DNA of 64,000 bases, from the NCBI RefSeq assembly GCF_026212465.1, contig NC_080052.1, positions 12,252,121 to 12,316,120 on the forward strand. Direction: 5' to 3'. A program made the position numbers and the translations under genes. Below are positions 1 to 40,200 of this stretch, one piece after another. Under the pieces are notes generated by a model. That model ran no database searches and was not told the DNA's origin. It saw nothing but the letters and a program-made list of their open reading frames with translations. This DNA comes from Amaranthus tricolor. Taxonomy: Eukaryota; Streptophyta; Magnoliopsida; Caryophyllales; Amaranthaceae. Every line of letters starts with the position of its first letter. The first letter of the stretch is position 1.

Positions 1-774
1 ACTGTGTTGGAGTATATTAGTTAGCTTTGCATTCTCTTTTTGTGCTTTGATCTGCTTTATCCAGGGTTACTGAAGACCCTATTTCTTATAAGGGTTGTAC
101 CCTCTTGCTACCCATATTTTCTATCTTGTATCTTTTTGTATAATCTTAGCATTGAATTAATATTATGTCTTTTACTTTCACAGCTAAGTTTGTACATTTT
201 ATTCATTGAAAAAGGAAAACATGCTTGAAATGAGAAAAGCCCAACTGGGTTGAAAACCCGAAAGGGCAACCTAGGCAAAAGAGCGGCATGAGTGGGTGAG
301 CAAGTGAGACATGGAAAAAGTTAATGAGTGGTTAAGACGAAAACTCAAAAATGAGTTCCTAGGCGAAATGAGAAATAAAGAGAGATTCTAAATTTTTGCA
401 TCTCAATTGTTCTTGAAGCCTGTGACATAAGAAGCGGGAGCTATAAGGTTGGTATTTGGGTAGGCCATATTGGAGGAATAAGTGTAGAATTTATTTCATT
501 TTCTATGTTCTCTAGGAGTTATAAGGAGGTTGAAGCGTAGGGACTTGGGTACTTACTATTTGTACTATTATTTGTTGTTGTGTTTCTAGTGTGACAAGTA
601 TGGGGGGAAGTGGTATGATTTTCTTGGAATACTTGGTCACACTAGGGGATTAGAGGAGTATAGAAAAGGGAGGCATAAGATGTAGACTAGGTTTGGAGAC
701 CGTGTCTTAACCTTCATTTTTCATTGTCAACCTTGATTTGCTCAAGGACGAGCAACGGTTAAGCATGGGGAGTT
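1..774 (+). mobile_element. 3' non-coding part of an LTR retrotransposon, element truncated by the window edge
   Basis: No protein match is visible. The stretch ends in a purine-rich tract (AAGCATGGGGAG, about 762-773) immediately before an LTR-like start. The preceding wording (CTCAAGGACGAGCAACGG) is of the kind found between pol and the 3' LTR of plant Ty3/gypsy elements of the Athila/Tat type. The assignment rests on remembered sequence style and the polypurine tract, so it is moderate. The coding part must lie to the left of the window. Confidence 0.45.
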
Positions 775-1680
775 TGATAAGTGCAATTATTTTCACTTAT
801 TTATATCATTTTATACTCCTTAATGATGGTCGTTGTTAGTAATTTCATGCATATTTTGAAGATATATGCTATATTACTCATTTTGGTTATTCATGTTGAT
901 TTTGAGTGGTTTTGATTGTTTTAAGCATAATTCTTATGGTTTTAATGATCGCGGAGTTTACTAAGGGGACTTTAGCTCGGGTAAAGATGTTCTATAAAGA
1001 AAAAATGAGCAAAAGAGTAAAAGTGTGTTTATAAGGCAAATGTTTTGAGGTGAAATTTGATATATGTCTATCTTTTAGTCATAACGTTTGATAAAAAGAT
1101 TACATTAATGCAAGGTTTGCGGCATTAGAAACTAAACTTCAAGAGCTTTCCAATGGTACATTATATGTCCGATTCTTATAACCGAGCAAGAAATGACGAT
1201 CGTTTGATGTTTGCAGAACTGTCAGCCAAAAACGCTGACTCGGCTTCCTGGTCAAAGTGGACGCCGAGTAAGGTTTTTCTTCTGGAATCCATGCAGCCCA
1301 TTTTTCAATACTTTAATTTTGTATTATTTATTTTTGTCTTTATTTTAATTAACTTCTTAAGGGTTTATTTAGGGGTTGATGAGGAGCATTTAGGTTAAGC
1401 ATTCTTTTAGAGGAGCACAACGAGGGAGACTAAAAACCTCTTTTCCTTCTTCCTCCTTCATCTTCCTCTCCATTTGAACACCATTTTAATTCTTGTAAGC
1501 TTTTGATTTCTTGTCTTTGATTTACTTTCTCATTATATTAGTCTAATATTTCTTTATCAAATTGTACCTAGTTTAGTATTTTCATGTCAAACATTAATTG
1601 TTTTTTCCTAGAAGTTGTCATTTAATAAAAGTAGTATTGTTCTTATTTTTGTCTCTTGGATCTTTAATTGTTTGTCTCAT
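775..1680 (+). mobile_element. Putative 3' LTR of a Ty3/gypsy-like element
   Basis: The segment begins TGATAAGTGCAATTATTTTC directly after a polypurine tract and could end TTTGTCTCA at about 1679, giving TG...CA ends and roughly 905 bp. No second LTR lies in the window, so boundaries cannot be confirmed by pairing. An open frame at 1153-1398 inside it has no recognisable domain and is treated as chance. Confidence 0.4.
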
Positions 1681-1682
1681 AA

Positions 1683-1916
1683 TTTAATAAAAAAATTTTA
1701 AATGAAGGTGGCCAATTTTCTCTATTTCAATACTTAAGGGACTTAATTAGTAATTTAAAAAATTCTTGATGGTAATGAAAATCATTATGTCAAGTGATTA
1801 AACAACATTTAACAATTAATATAGAATAAGTCATCCCTAGAAGGCATATAAAACACTATCAAGGGAGATAATGCTAATCATTGTATTAATAAATATTTCA
1901 TAAAAAAATATAAAGA
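1683..1916 (+). repeat. Diverged duplicate (copy A) of the ABCG promoter-proximal segment
   Basis: This ~230-bp block repeats the block at 4357-4583 in the same orientation with scattered substitutions and small indels. Shared runs include GAAGGTGGCCAATTTTCTCT, GACTTAATTAGTAATTTAAA and AACACTATC near the right end. Copy B lies just upstream of the TATA box of the ABCG gene. Copy A has no TATA box and no coding exon after it, so only the upstream promoter segment was duplicated, or the pair was separated by later insertions. Confidence 0.85.
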
Positions 1917-1935
1917 AACAATGCAAAGCAATGCA

Positions 1936-2400
1936 TGTTTTTGACATGTTACGACGCTTAAAAGCATCACAATTTACGATAGCAACGCTTCAAGAAAGTG
2001 TCCCTATTTTAAGTGTGGGTTTTGACAAACACTTTAAAAGCGTCACTACTTTCAAAGATTGTGATGCTTTTAAATTGTACTATTTGTATTTTTAAATACA
2101 CTTTTTTAACATTGCTAATTACATTAGTGACGATTTTCATGTCAATATTTGACTTTTAGTGCGTGCCAATTGTAGTTTAGTTTGAGAGGCTTTTTTCAGT
2201 CGCTATTTGTGTTTTTATGACACTCTAAGCGTCACTGTTTGAAATTTGCGACACTTTTCATGTTTGTGTTGGGCTATTTTTTGTGCCATTATAATTGTCC
2301 CTCTTTCTTTTGTGATAGTTGTCTTTGTCACTAGTCTTTATGACACTTTTTGACATCACTACTTGCAAATTTGACACATTTTCCTAATAGCGATTATAAA
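1936..2400. mobile_element. CACTA-like subterminal repeat remnant
   Basis: Variants of GACGCTTTTAAGCGTC-type words recur in both orientations (ACGCTTAAAAGCATCAC, AAAAGCGTCACTAC, GTGATGCTTTTAAA, CTAAGCGTCACTG). Such short inverted words are typical of the subterminal regions of plant CACTA elements. No CACTA termini or transposase could be placed, so this is a remnant at best. Confidence 0.35.
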
Positions 2401-3604
2401 CCCTGCTATAAACACTAAAATTAGTATAAATCACTAAAATAAGTATATCATTCACAGAGTATACCGAGAATTCGATAATTCAATATAAATATAAAGTATC
2501 TAGAATCTACAAAAAATATATATTATTTCAATCATTAAAAAAACTAAACGGTAATTGTATTATATTGCACAAAAATTCACTATTGCAAAAAAAAGCAAAC
2601 TTCAATGTCAAACTATAATAGTTGTAGAAAGAACTCAAAGTAAAATTGTGTCTTTGTTGTAATGTTGTGACTCATGAATGTAGTCTTTGCTTGATCTGAT
2701 AAAGCCATTTATCTACGCTATAATGAGAAGCACGCATACAGACAAAAAAATAAATAATTTCATATATTTTAAAAATAGGTAGCAAAAGGAGTTTGCAATA
2801 TAAATGTTAACGAAAGAAAACCTACATACTAAGAACCCCAGCCCCAAGAAAAAACCCACCTAGGTAAGAGCTCTAATTAGTCTTTAATGTCTAATCAGTC
2901 AATACTTACATCTAGCCAAATCAGACATTAACTATACCCAATAACTGTAAAAAAAAAAAAAAAAAAAAAAAAATCATTTGTTAAAGAAACATATAATACA
3001 TTAGACAAAAAAATAGTAGAATTAGAAAGGATTAAACACATAGAATTGATATGAGTAATTTAAAGGAAAGAACCAACGCTAATAATGAGCTCTTCATTAC
3101 ATGTATATGGAGCACGAAGTGAAAGAGTGGTGAGATCATTAACCAAGAATAATTAATGACAGGAAAAATAAGTAATAAAGGGATGAAGACTTATAATTTT
3201 TCTTTTAAATTTTTTGAACTTTAAAACGATTTTGTTAATTAAAAATTAGAGGATATAAATCCTTTTTAATCATTTTCCTTATTTTCCTTTAACATCTCTT
3301 TGTTATCCTTCATAAATATTTTTGGTCTCCTTCTCTTTCATCCCCTTCCCTACCCATCATTTTTATTTTCGATTGTTATCCAAGAAAATACAAATAGTTT
3401 CCTCACTAAACACTTCGGGAATAAAACTAAAGGTGTAGGTGCATTTTCATCCCCTCCTTTTTGAAATAATGCATTTTGAATTGTTGAAATGGCTAGGGTT
3501 GAGCTTCTCTAATTGCAATTAATGAATAACTAAGAACAAATATTTAATTACAATAGTTTAACTTTCCGTGTAAATGCATAAATTACCTTAATCTAATTAT
3601 ACTA
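2401..3604. other. AT-rich 5' flank without recognisable gene
   Basis: No coding signal or repeat family was recognised. It contains an uninterrupted run of 25 A at 2949-2973, which could be the tail of a retroposed sequence, but no upstream LINE or SINE body was recognised. Confidence 0.6.
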
Positions 3605-3968
3605 CTCAGTCTATTCCTTAAGAAGTTTTCACTTGCGATTTTGGGTATTTTAATTATTGTTCTCACAAAGAATATTTTTATATATCAAAAATTTTGGACA
3701 AAAATAAATTTACTTATCTTCTTTTTAATATTTTTATATTCTTTATGGTCCACAATTGCTTCCCACTAACTTTTTAAATAAAATTTTATTTGTTGTGGTT
3801 CCCATAGTTTTTCCACTAACTTTGTTTTAATATTTAATGATTATGATCCCTACTTTTTCACCATAAAATTTATTATTCCATAAAATATTATATTAATTAT
3901 CTAAAAGATTATATTTTTCTTAATTCCTGTAAATATTTATTGTGAGAACTTTATTAAGGAGTAGAGAG
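3605..3968. mobile_element. Stowaway-like MITE, family member 1
   Basis: About 364 bp bounded by imperfect inverted repeats: left CTCAGTCTATTCCTTAAGAAG, right reading TTTATTAAGGAGTAGAGAG. TA dinucleotides sit on both sides, as expected for the Tc1/mariner TA target. Interior words such as TATTCTTTATGGTCCACA and CCACTAACTTT are shared with the element in intron 16 (30050-30461), so both belong to one family. It lies about 1.2 kb upstream of the ABCG start codon. Confidence 0.65.
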
Positions 3969-4145
3969 TATTAGTTTCTATTATACGATAGAAAATATTT
4001 TTACATTTGTCATCAAGAATATGTTAATTAGTTTCAACTGAAATAAATATTTACTATATATTTTATTGAATATTCATCTTTTTATTTTTTAGCTTTTTGT
4101 GGAAAAAATAGGCATGGTTGTGACCCTCTAACAAATATCAATTAG

Positions 4146-4266
<121 letters not shown>

Positions 4267-4356
4267 AGATAGAGAGATATTCTAGATGTTAGATATATTA
4301 TAATAGCTCACTTGTCTTTCTTTGGAGAAGAATATAGAATGCTTTGTGAGAGGTGT

Positions 4357-4583
4357 AATAAAAAATTTGAAATGAAGGTGGCCAATTTTCTCTAATTCAA
4401 TACTTAATAGACTTAATTAGTAATTTAAAAATAGTTAATGGTAATGTAGATCATAATCTCAAGTGATTATACAACATTTAACAATTAACATAGAATAAGT
4501 CAACTAGAAAGGCACATAAAACACTATCCAGGGAGATAATGGTAATCAATATATTTATTAAATTTTTCATAAAAAATGTATTA
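4357..4583 (+). promoter_or_regulatory. Promoter-proximal segment of the ABCG gene (copy B of the duplication)
   Basis: This is the gene-proximal copy of the 230-bp repeat also found at 1683-1916. It ends about 95 bp upstream of the TATA box. Sequence kept in both copies is a candidate for regulatory elements, but no named element was identified. Confidence 0.5.
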
Positions 4584-4678
4584 ACAAATAAATTAAAAGG
4601 AATCAAAACCACAATAAAAAATAAGATTTCTTTAAGGCTTTATGTGTCACCTCCTTTTATCTCTAATGTAGTACTCCT

Positions 4679-4686
4679 ATATATAC
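4679..4686 (+). promoter_or_regulatory. Putative TATA box of the ABCG gene
   Basis: TATATATA in the context CTCCTATATATACACAAG lies about 145 bp upstream of the start codon at 4831. That would place transcription start near 4710-4720 and give a 5' leader of roughly 110-120 bp with no upstream ATG that competes obviously. The position fits a plant TATA promoter. It is not the long TA microsatellite at 4150, which lies 400 bp further up. Confidence 0.55.
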
Positions 4687-4830
4687 ACAAGTCTCTACTT
4701 TGCTTTAACTCTTATACAAGAATACAATCCCCAACAAAGTGAAATCAAAATACTTCTTATTTCAATTTTCAAGAAAACATTTATTAAATTGCAATTCATT
4801 TTTATTTATTAGAATTTTTAATTATAAAAA

Positions 4831-33558
<28,728 letters not shown>

Positions 33559-33837
33559 CAACCTAATTAAGTTTGAAATTATGTCAAATTAAGCATAATT
33601 CGTATTGTAATATGAATTAATTAGTAGCGTATGTCAAATTTAGCTCTTTCTTAACATGATGCTACATTGCACCTTGGGCTTGTAAGCCATTTGCTTGAAA
33701 AATTAGAAGAGGTAGAGTTTTTCAAATGAAATTTGTCATGTAAATTAACAAATGTTGTAGGCTCAGATTTTATGAGAAGAGGTTTTATACAGCCATATCT
33801 AAGGTTTACATCAGTATTCAGTTGTTGCTATAATCTA
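33559..33837 (+). other. 3' flank of the ABCG gene
   Basis: Presumed 3' UTR and terminator region of 279 bp before the MULE. Several AATATGAA/AATGAA-like words could act in polyadenylation, but none is decisive. Confidence 0.4.
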
Positions 33838-34214
33838 TGGGTGTTGCTAAACATCGCCACCCTTTTTATTTTATTGTCACCCCTAACGAATTAGTATTTT
33901 GCCCTTGAACTTTAAAAAATTACAAAACTGCCACTGGACTTAAAACTTAATTAACAAAAGTAAATCACACTTAATAACACTATTAACACTTTAATCCGGA
34001 AGATTTTTCTATATATATTGACGCGTTCATATACGAATTCAAACACGTTACTATCTCTCTAAAAATTCTTTAAAAACGTTCTTTTGTTTTAAACAAGCTG
34101 TTACTTGCAATTGATTAACGACGGCTAACGAAAGCGACTATGAATCGGATCCGGTACGTAAATTTTTCGATTTGAATCAGTGCAAATTTTAAAAGAAAAA
34201 TATTAATCGCACAA

Positions 34215-34326
34215 AAGTGGGCGACTGAACCATGATTCAGTCGCACAAAACTGGGCGACTGGACCATGGTTCAGTAGCACAAAACTGGGTGACTGAACCA
34301 TGGTCCAGTCGCCCAATTTTGTGCGA
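34215..34326. repeat. 34-bp tandem repeat with internal palindrome in the MULE left arm
   Basis: About three units of GCGACTGAACCATGATTCAG plus TCGCACAAAACTGG. The GACTGAACCATGGTTCAGTC part is self-complementary. Related words GAATCGCCCAGATCTGTGCG and AATCGCCCAGATTTGGGCAA occur in the right arm near 42264 and 42628, so these are subterminal repeats of the element. Confidence 0.8.
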
Positions 34327-34396
34327 TTATTATTATTATTTTTTTTTATTTACGTTTTTTTTATTATTATTAATTATATTCTTATTCTTCTTCTTC

Positions 34397-34454
<58 letters not shown>

Positions 34455-34570
34455 TGTTATTGTTAATATTATTAATAATATTTTTTTATTCTTTTTTTTT
34501 ACGTTATTTTTTATTATTATTATTATTAATTTTATTATTCATATTATTCATATTATTATTATTATTATTG

Positions 34571-34638
<68 letters not shown>

Positions 34639-34639
34639 G

Positions 34640-34713
<74 letters not shown>

Positions 34714-34730
34714 ATTATTATTATTTTAGT
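34327..34730. repeat. (ATT)n microsatellite region in the MULE left arm
   Basis: About 400 bp of ATT repeats with TTTT, GTT and CTT interruptions. The right arm (41830-42600) carries the complementary AAT-rich composition, so the two arms roughly mirror one another. Leucine-rich or isoleucine-rich frames here are repeat artefacts. Confidence 0.95.
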
Positions 34731-34839
34731 ATTACTATTTTTATTATTTTTTGTTATTATTATTTATATTTTCATTATTATTGTAATTCATTTGTATTAT
34801 TTTGTATTTAACATTTGCAGGAGTTTGAAAACTTCGAAG

Positions 34840-37005
34840 ACAACGTAGATTACTCCAGTATATTACGATAGAAATAACTAAAGTTAGTGTGTATTTAAGA
34901 TGTCACCGCTATGGTAATATTAGGGGTGATTTACATAATCTAGATGATACCGCCCGACCTGGTTCTAAAAGTAGAAGTTGCGGGTGTAAATTTTTAATTG
35001 TAGCAAGTGGTCGTAAACCAGAAGAAAGACCTTAGACGGTAAGGGTGTGTGCTGGTGAAAAAAGAAGACATAACTACCCGTTCTTAGTGTACAGAGATGG
35101 TCATGTAAGGGCAAATAGGATCAATGCAGATATTCGAGAGCACATATGAAAGCTTAGTGTGACCGAAATGCAACCGGCCTTTATTATGAATTCTATTAGA
35201 GATGATTTTCCTGGTTTGTATGCTAGTATGAATCAGATATATAATATTAGGCAATCAATAAGGAGAGAAGAGATGGAGGGTAGGACTCCCCTTCAACACT
35301 GTGTTTATATGGCCACAGAACTTAATCATGTGGTCTGGACAGACTTGGGTAGCGAAAGGGAATTGAGCAGACTATTAGTTGCAAATCCTACCTCTATCCA
35401 AATGATACGTACGTGGCCGTATGTTGTGCTGATAGATACAACGTACAAAACGAACAAACAAAAAGTGGCCACTATGTGAAGTGATCGAAATGATGCCAAC
35501 CAATCACAACTTCTTGGTTGCATTTTGTTTGATGCGAGATGAGGCAGCGGTGTCGTACTATTGGGTGTTGCAGGGATTTAGAGATATTTTCGGCACAGCT
35601 CAGACTCGTAGCGTCATTGTAACTGATCGAGACGAAGGTTTATCTGCAGCTATTCGTGACGTCTTCCCAGGTAAAAAGGTTATGTTGATTAATTATTGTT
35701 GTTCTATCTATTGGATATGTCTTAATTACGTTCAATGTTGTGTTTAATGTAGATGTGCGACATTTTTTATACATTTGGCATATTGCAAACGACGTGGAGA
35801 ACATGGTGGACAAGTTGTGTGGGGGAAAAAAAATCAACAAGGGCAAATATTCAGGAAAGGTAGATGGAACCCCTTGGTTGAAAGTTCTACAATCGGCAAA
35901 TTTGAAGAGAGATGGCAAGCGATCGTGAATACGTGGTCGGTTAGGAACAGAAAGGTTGTTCGGTATATGGCTGGAACATGTATTCCACTTAGAGAGAAAT
36001 TTGTGCGTGCGTGGACAAATGATGTTTTGCACATGGGTAACTAGACTACCAGCAGAGTTGAAAGTCAGCACTCGTCTTTTAAGTATTACCTTGGTAGCGG
36101 TAATAGCTCTTTCGATACCCTGTTTAAAAGGGCACACGCACAGATGAAAAATCAGCAAGCCAGGATCCGACAAGCGCTACAGGAATCCATGAATTCTGTA
36201 GCAAAGTCGTTGCGACAGCATTTCTTTAGACCTTTATATCGCCACGTATCTATCTATGCCTTGGAGCAGCTGCGGCTTGAATATAACCGTATGTTAGAAT
36301 TGGGTGATTTTGTATTAAACAAATGCGGTTGTGTACTTCAACAAACCCATGGATTTCTGTGTGCTTGTTATTTATATATGTCTATCGGTAAACACGGTGC
36401 TTTGTATGCGAATAACATTCATCCATTCTGGACTACTTTGAGGTACACAGAGGTAGGAGATGAAATTAGCGAAGGAGTTCGATACGCGAACGCCGATGAC
36501 AAAGAGTACTTTCAATCTCTGGTCGATAAAGTTCTAAAATCTGATCCCGTAGTTGTACGCCGAATGTCTCAGGTACTTGAGTATGAACTACACCCTGATG
36601 GAGCCGAAATACCTGAGCCTTACGCAAGTCCACCGAGAAAGGGAAGACCAAGCACAAGCAAAACCATGAAAAGAAATAAAGTGCATTTGAATACAGTTAT
36701 GTTGGGTGAATGGAGCCGAAATACCTGATCCGATGTACAACTGTTTAGTTCTTCCGTTAAGGAAAGCACCGGGCGTGCAAAGTGTGCATAAAGTTATACA
36801 TATATGTTGGGTGAATGGAAATCATTTTGTTCAACTTTTAATGAACGACGATTCATCCGCACTCCCGCCCATCCATCAACGTTGGAGAGAAACAGTTACA
36901 ATTTTACCAGACATATTGAAACACATTTCACTACTAGGATTATGCTATGGAATAATCTACGCGGGCCACAACCACCACCACGTAATAACACCGCTGACGA
37001 TGCTG
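34840..37005 (+). pseudogene. MURA/FAR1-type MULE transposase with C-terminal OTU-like part, degenerate
   Basis: Readable in order: a Cys-containing N-terminal zinc-binding-like part (SRSCGCKFLIVASGRKPEE); the MULE domain opening WPYVVLIDTTYKTNK (first Asp, about 35413); LMRDEAAVSYYWVLQGF; and VIVTDRDEGLSAAI (second Asp, about 35617). An intron of 82 bp (35671-35752, GT-AG) joins VFP to DVRHFLYIWHIANDVE. Then come RVESQHSSFKYYL, a SWIM-like part (CGCVLQQTHGFLCACYLY) and an OTU-like tail (WVNGNHFVQL). The frame is broken at about 35037 (TAG), 35148, 35474, 35880, 36040 and after 36670. The gene cannot make a full transposase. Confidence 0.85.
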
Positions 37006-37272
37006 TAAATTTAGATAGTCCACAGTCTTACGTGTTGTATAAATCATTATTCAATTGTATTATTGAAATTATACACGAGATTAAATTTGTAGATAGTCCA
37101 TAGTTATACTACTGTGTATAGTGGTTGCGTTAGAAAATGTAGATGACCTTCATTGTGTATAGTAACGATGTAAATTAATAAAAGCATTGACGTGAACATG
37201 AATTAAATATGATGTAATTAGCGTTGACGTTAGCAAAATAAAATCATTAATGTAAAATAGTTTAAGTACAGA

Positions 37273-40200
37273 TTATGAAGGGCCATGCCCCTTAAATGCT
37301 TTCCATTCGGCAAATAAATCTTTACAGTCATTAAGATATAATTCTAAAGCATGACGTTCTCGGGGGTTCATATTCGCGAGAGGAGGTAGTCTCGCCAATG
37401 GAGCGAATCGACTGGGCCATTCATTGAGAAACTGAAAAAAAAACAAAAGGAAAAACGGAGTTAACAACATATAAAACAACATTCAAAAAACCCAAAGACA
37501 TAACATAAAACAAATAAATTTTAAAAACTCACGTATTCAGCTCTACTCTGAGAAGGACCAGGACCAACAGTCAGCCCTTCGTCGGGGGCTGCAAAGGGGT
37601 GCGAGCATACTCTAAACCAGTCAACGTAACTAGGTTCAGCCTCCGATGGAACAGATGCCCGACGAAGTGCCTGCTCACCGATGCGGGCACTAAAGGGGAA
37701 CCTGCTCCATGCCTCCAAGAAGGCATCCGAAGAAGCAAATGTCACGAAGTAGGTACCGTGTGCCGGTTGCATAGCCTTCACTGGTCTCATATGAGCGGGG
37801 GGAATAGCGTGCACAAACCGACCTGTCGCACTGTCCGCTCCGGCATGTACACCTCGACACTAGTGGAAAAAACCTCATTTGCTGCGGTTTTTTGGCCATT
37901 ATTTGCTGCGGTGTTGGCCCCAAGCAATAGTGATAGCAGCAAATAGCCTATTTAAAATGCTGCGATTAAAAACCGCAGCAAAAAATGGTATTATTTGCTG
38001 CGATCAACTCTTAAGCGCAGCAAATTAAGGGGAGTATTTGCTGCGGTCAGCTTCAAAACCGCAGCAAATAGTTATTTTTTTTGTATTTTTGTTTTTGTTG
38101 CTTCAGGAGGTGCTCCGCATGCCGCGAAGTAGTTATTATTATTTTTTTTTTGCTGTTTTCGTTTAATAGTATTAAATAATCCAATAATGTACAATGTAAT
38201 AAACAATGATTAATCCAATGATAATCACCAATTAACTCCAATAATCACCAATAATCTCTTTGTAAACTCTCGATCGTATATATAATATAATAATATGTAC
38301 ATCATATACAAATTAAAGTCCTAATAAATCAAAAGGTGCTTTTAAACTTGACACACTTACTTTTAAACTTACTCTAGTCATAAAAATAATGAATACTTGA
38401 CTCCAAAAAGAGTGTCACACATCAAAAGCTCTCGATTTTTGAGATTCAATCCTACATGTTTCATATAGAAAGCAGCTTGCGAAAGTGAATAGTGGATTCG
38501 ACGAGTTGAGAATTTTTGTCCTTCGAATAAACATCGACATGGCAAACTATCAATTTGCAAATCCAACGAAACACAAATAAGCATTAAACTTATCCAAAAA
38601 CATAATTAATTAACATCCTAGAAGTACATTAGAATACCAACTTAATCCTAAAAATAGAAAATGAATAATACATTATCAACAATCAATCACCAAGGAACTT
38701 GATCATTCACAAACATCGCGCGTTCAATCTTAAATCTTTATAAACATAAAAATAATCACACAAAAGCAACAAACCTTTTGAACCTGATTGAAGCTAAAAG
38801 AATTATTCATTAGCTAATAGATATCTTCTTGTATTTTATAAGTAATGTATATAAATCTCATTTCATTCTGAGGTTCTTTAAATCTCTTCATTTTCTTAGC
38901 CGATTTTCGATAAGCAAAAGCCACTATCCTACTTCCAAATTTCTTCACATAGATAATAAAGCAAAGCAGGTTTAATACTAGCAAATATAATTAAATTACA
39001 TAATTATAATCTTACATGGTCTATGTCATTTACAAGAACTACCCATTGAACCATTGATACCACATACATAAGTAATTATTCACATTCAAATATACAACTA
39101 CATATATACATAATTAAATTATTCACATTCAATCTACCCTACAAATCCTAATTAATTAAAATTATTCACATTCAAATATAAAATACATACCTTGGTAATG
39201 AGATATGTTAATTTTGTTTCTACAATAAGATTATGTAACCTACAATGAAAAACAAAATCAAAATTAGTATAAAAAAAGACTAAATCCTTATTAAAACACA
39301 ATGACTTGAAAAAGAACAAGACTAGCCCTAATTTCGTGGCTTTTGAAGGAAAAACAACAATGGTGGGTTGAAGAACTTAAACAAAGATGGAGTAGGAAAT
39401 TCGTGCAATGGGTGGTTATTGAAGCAACAAATCTCAACAACACAGGAACTTGAACAACTTAAAAAAAGTCGTTGGGTTTGAAAGATGATGAACAAAATGA
39501 AGAGAAAACACAGTAGAGTCAAATGATTTGAAAAACTTGAAGAACTTGAAGAGATTTTTCGTGAGTTTTTGAAAAAATTTTCTGAAATTGAAGAGTTTGA
39601 AGAAGAAGACAGTCGTCGTCATGGGATTTTGAAGAAAGTTATTTTAGGGTTTTAAGCATTTGAACGTCAAAACGCGTTTTTTATATTTTTTTGGACCAAC
39701 TATTTGCTGCGGGCTTAATAAAAAACCGCAGCAAATAACCATTATTTGTTGCGGTTAAAAGAAGCCCGCAGCAAATAATAGTTTTTTTTTTTAAAAAAAT
39801 TTTGCTGGGTCAGGTTAAACTCCGCGAGCCGCGGAGATCTACGCGTGCCACGAAGTAGGGTCTGTCTGCCATAAAAAAAAATTCACTTTTTTTTTTTAAT
39901 ACTTATTTGCTGCGATCATTCAATAACTGCAGCAAATAATGCTTATATTTTATTTTTTTTTTTTAGTTTAATATGCACTAAATTGCTGCGGGCCATAGCA
40001 TAACCGCAGCAATTAATTGTGCTACTGAGTATTTGCTGCGGTCACACCTTAAAACCGCAGCAATTAATGGTTTTTTTTCTAATTCTTTTTCCTATTTATT
40101 GCTGCGTATATACAAAAACCGCAGCAAATGATACGCAGCAAATACATCTTTTTCCACTAGTGCGATGATATCAAAGCAAGTGATACCCCCGATGAAGGTG

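Noticed and set aside
1153..1398. 81-codon frame in the first LTR
   Set aside because: No domain, a hydrophobic end from T-rich DNA, and position inside an LTR.
34232..34848. Leucine- or isoleucine-rich open frames of 160-180 codons
   Set aside because: They are translations of the (ATT)n repeat in the MULE arm, with no domain or codon bias.
35640..36173. 177-codon minus-strand frame
   Set aside because: It is antisense to the MULE transposase (IWHIANDVE, CGCVLQ region), which gives the recognisable protein on the plus strand.
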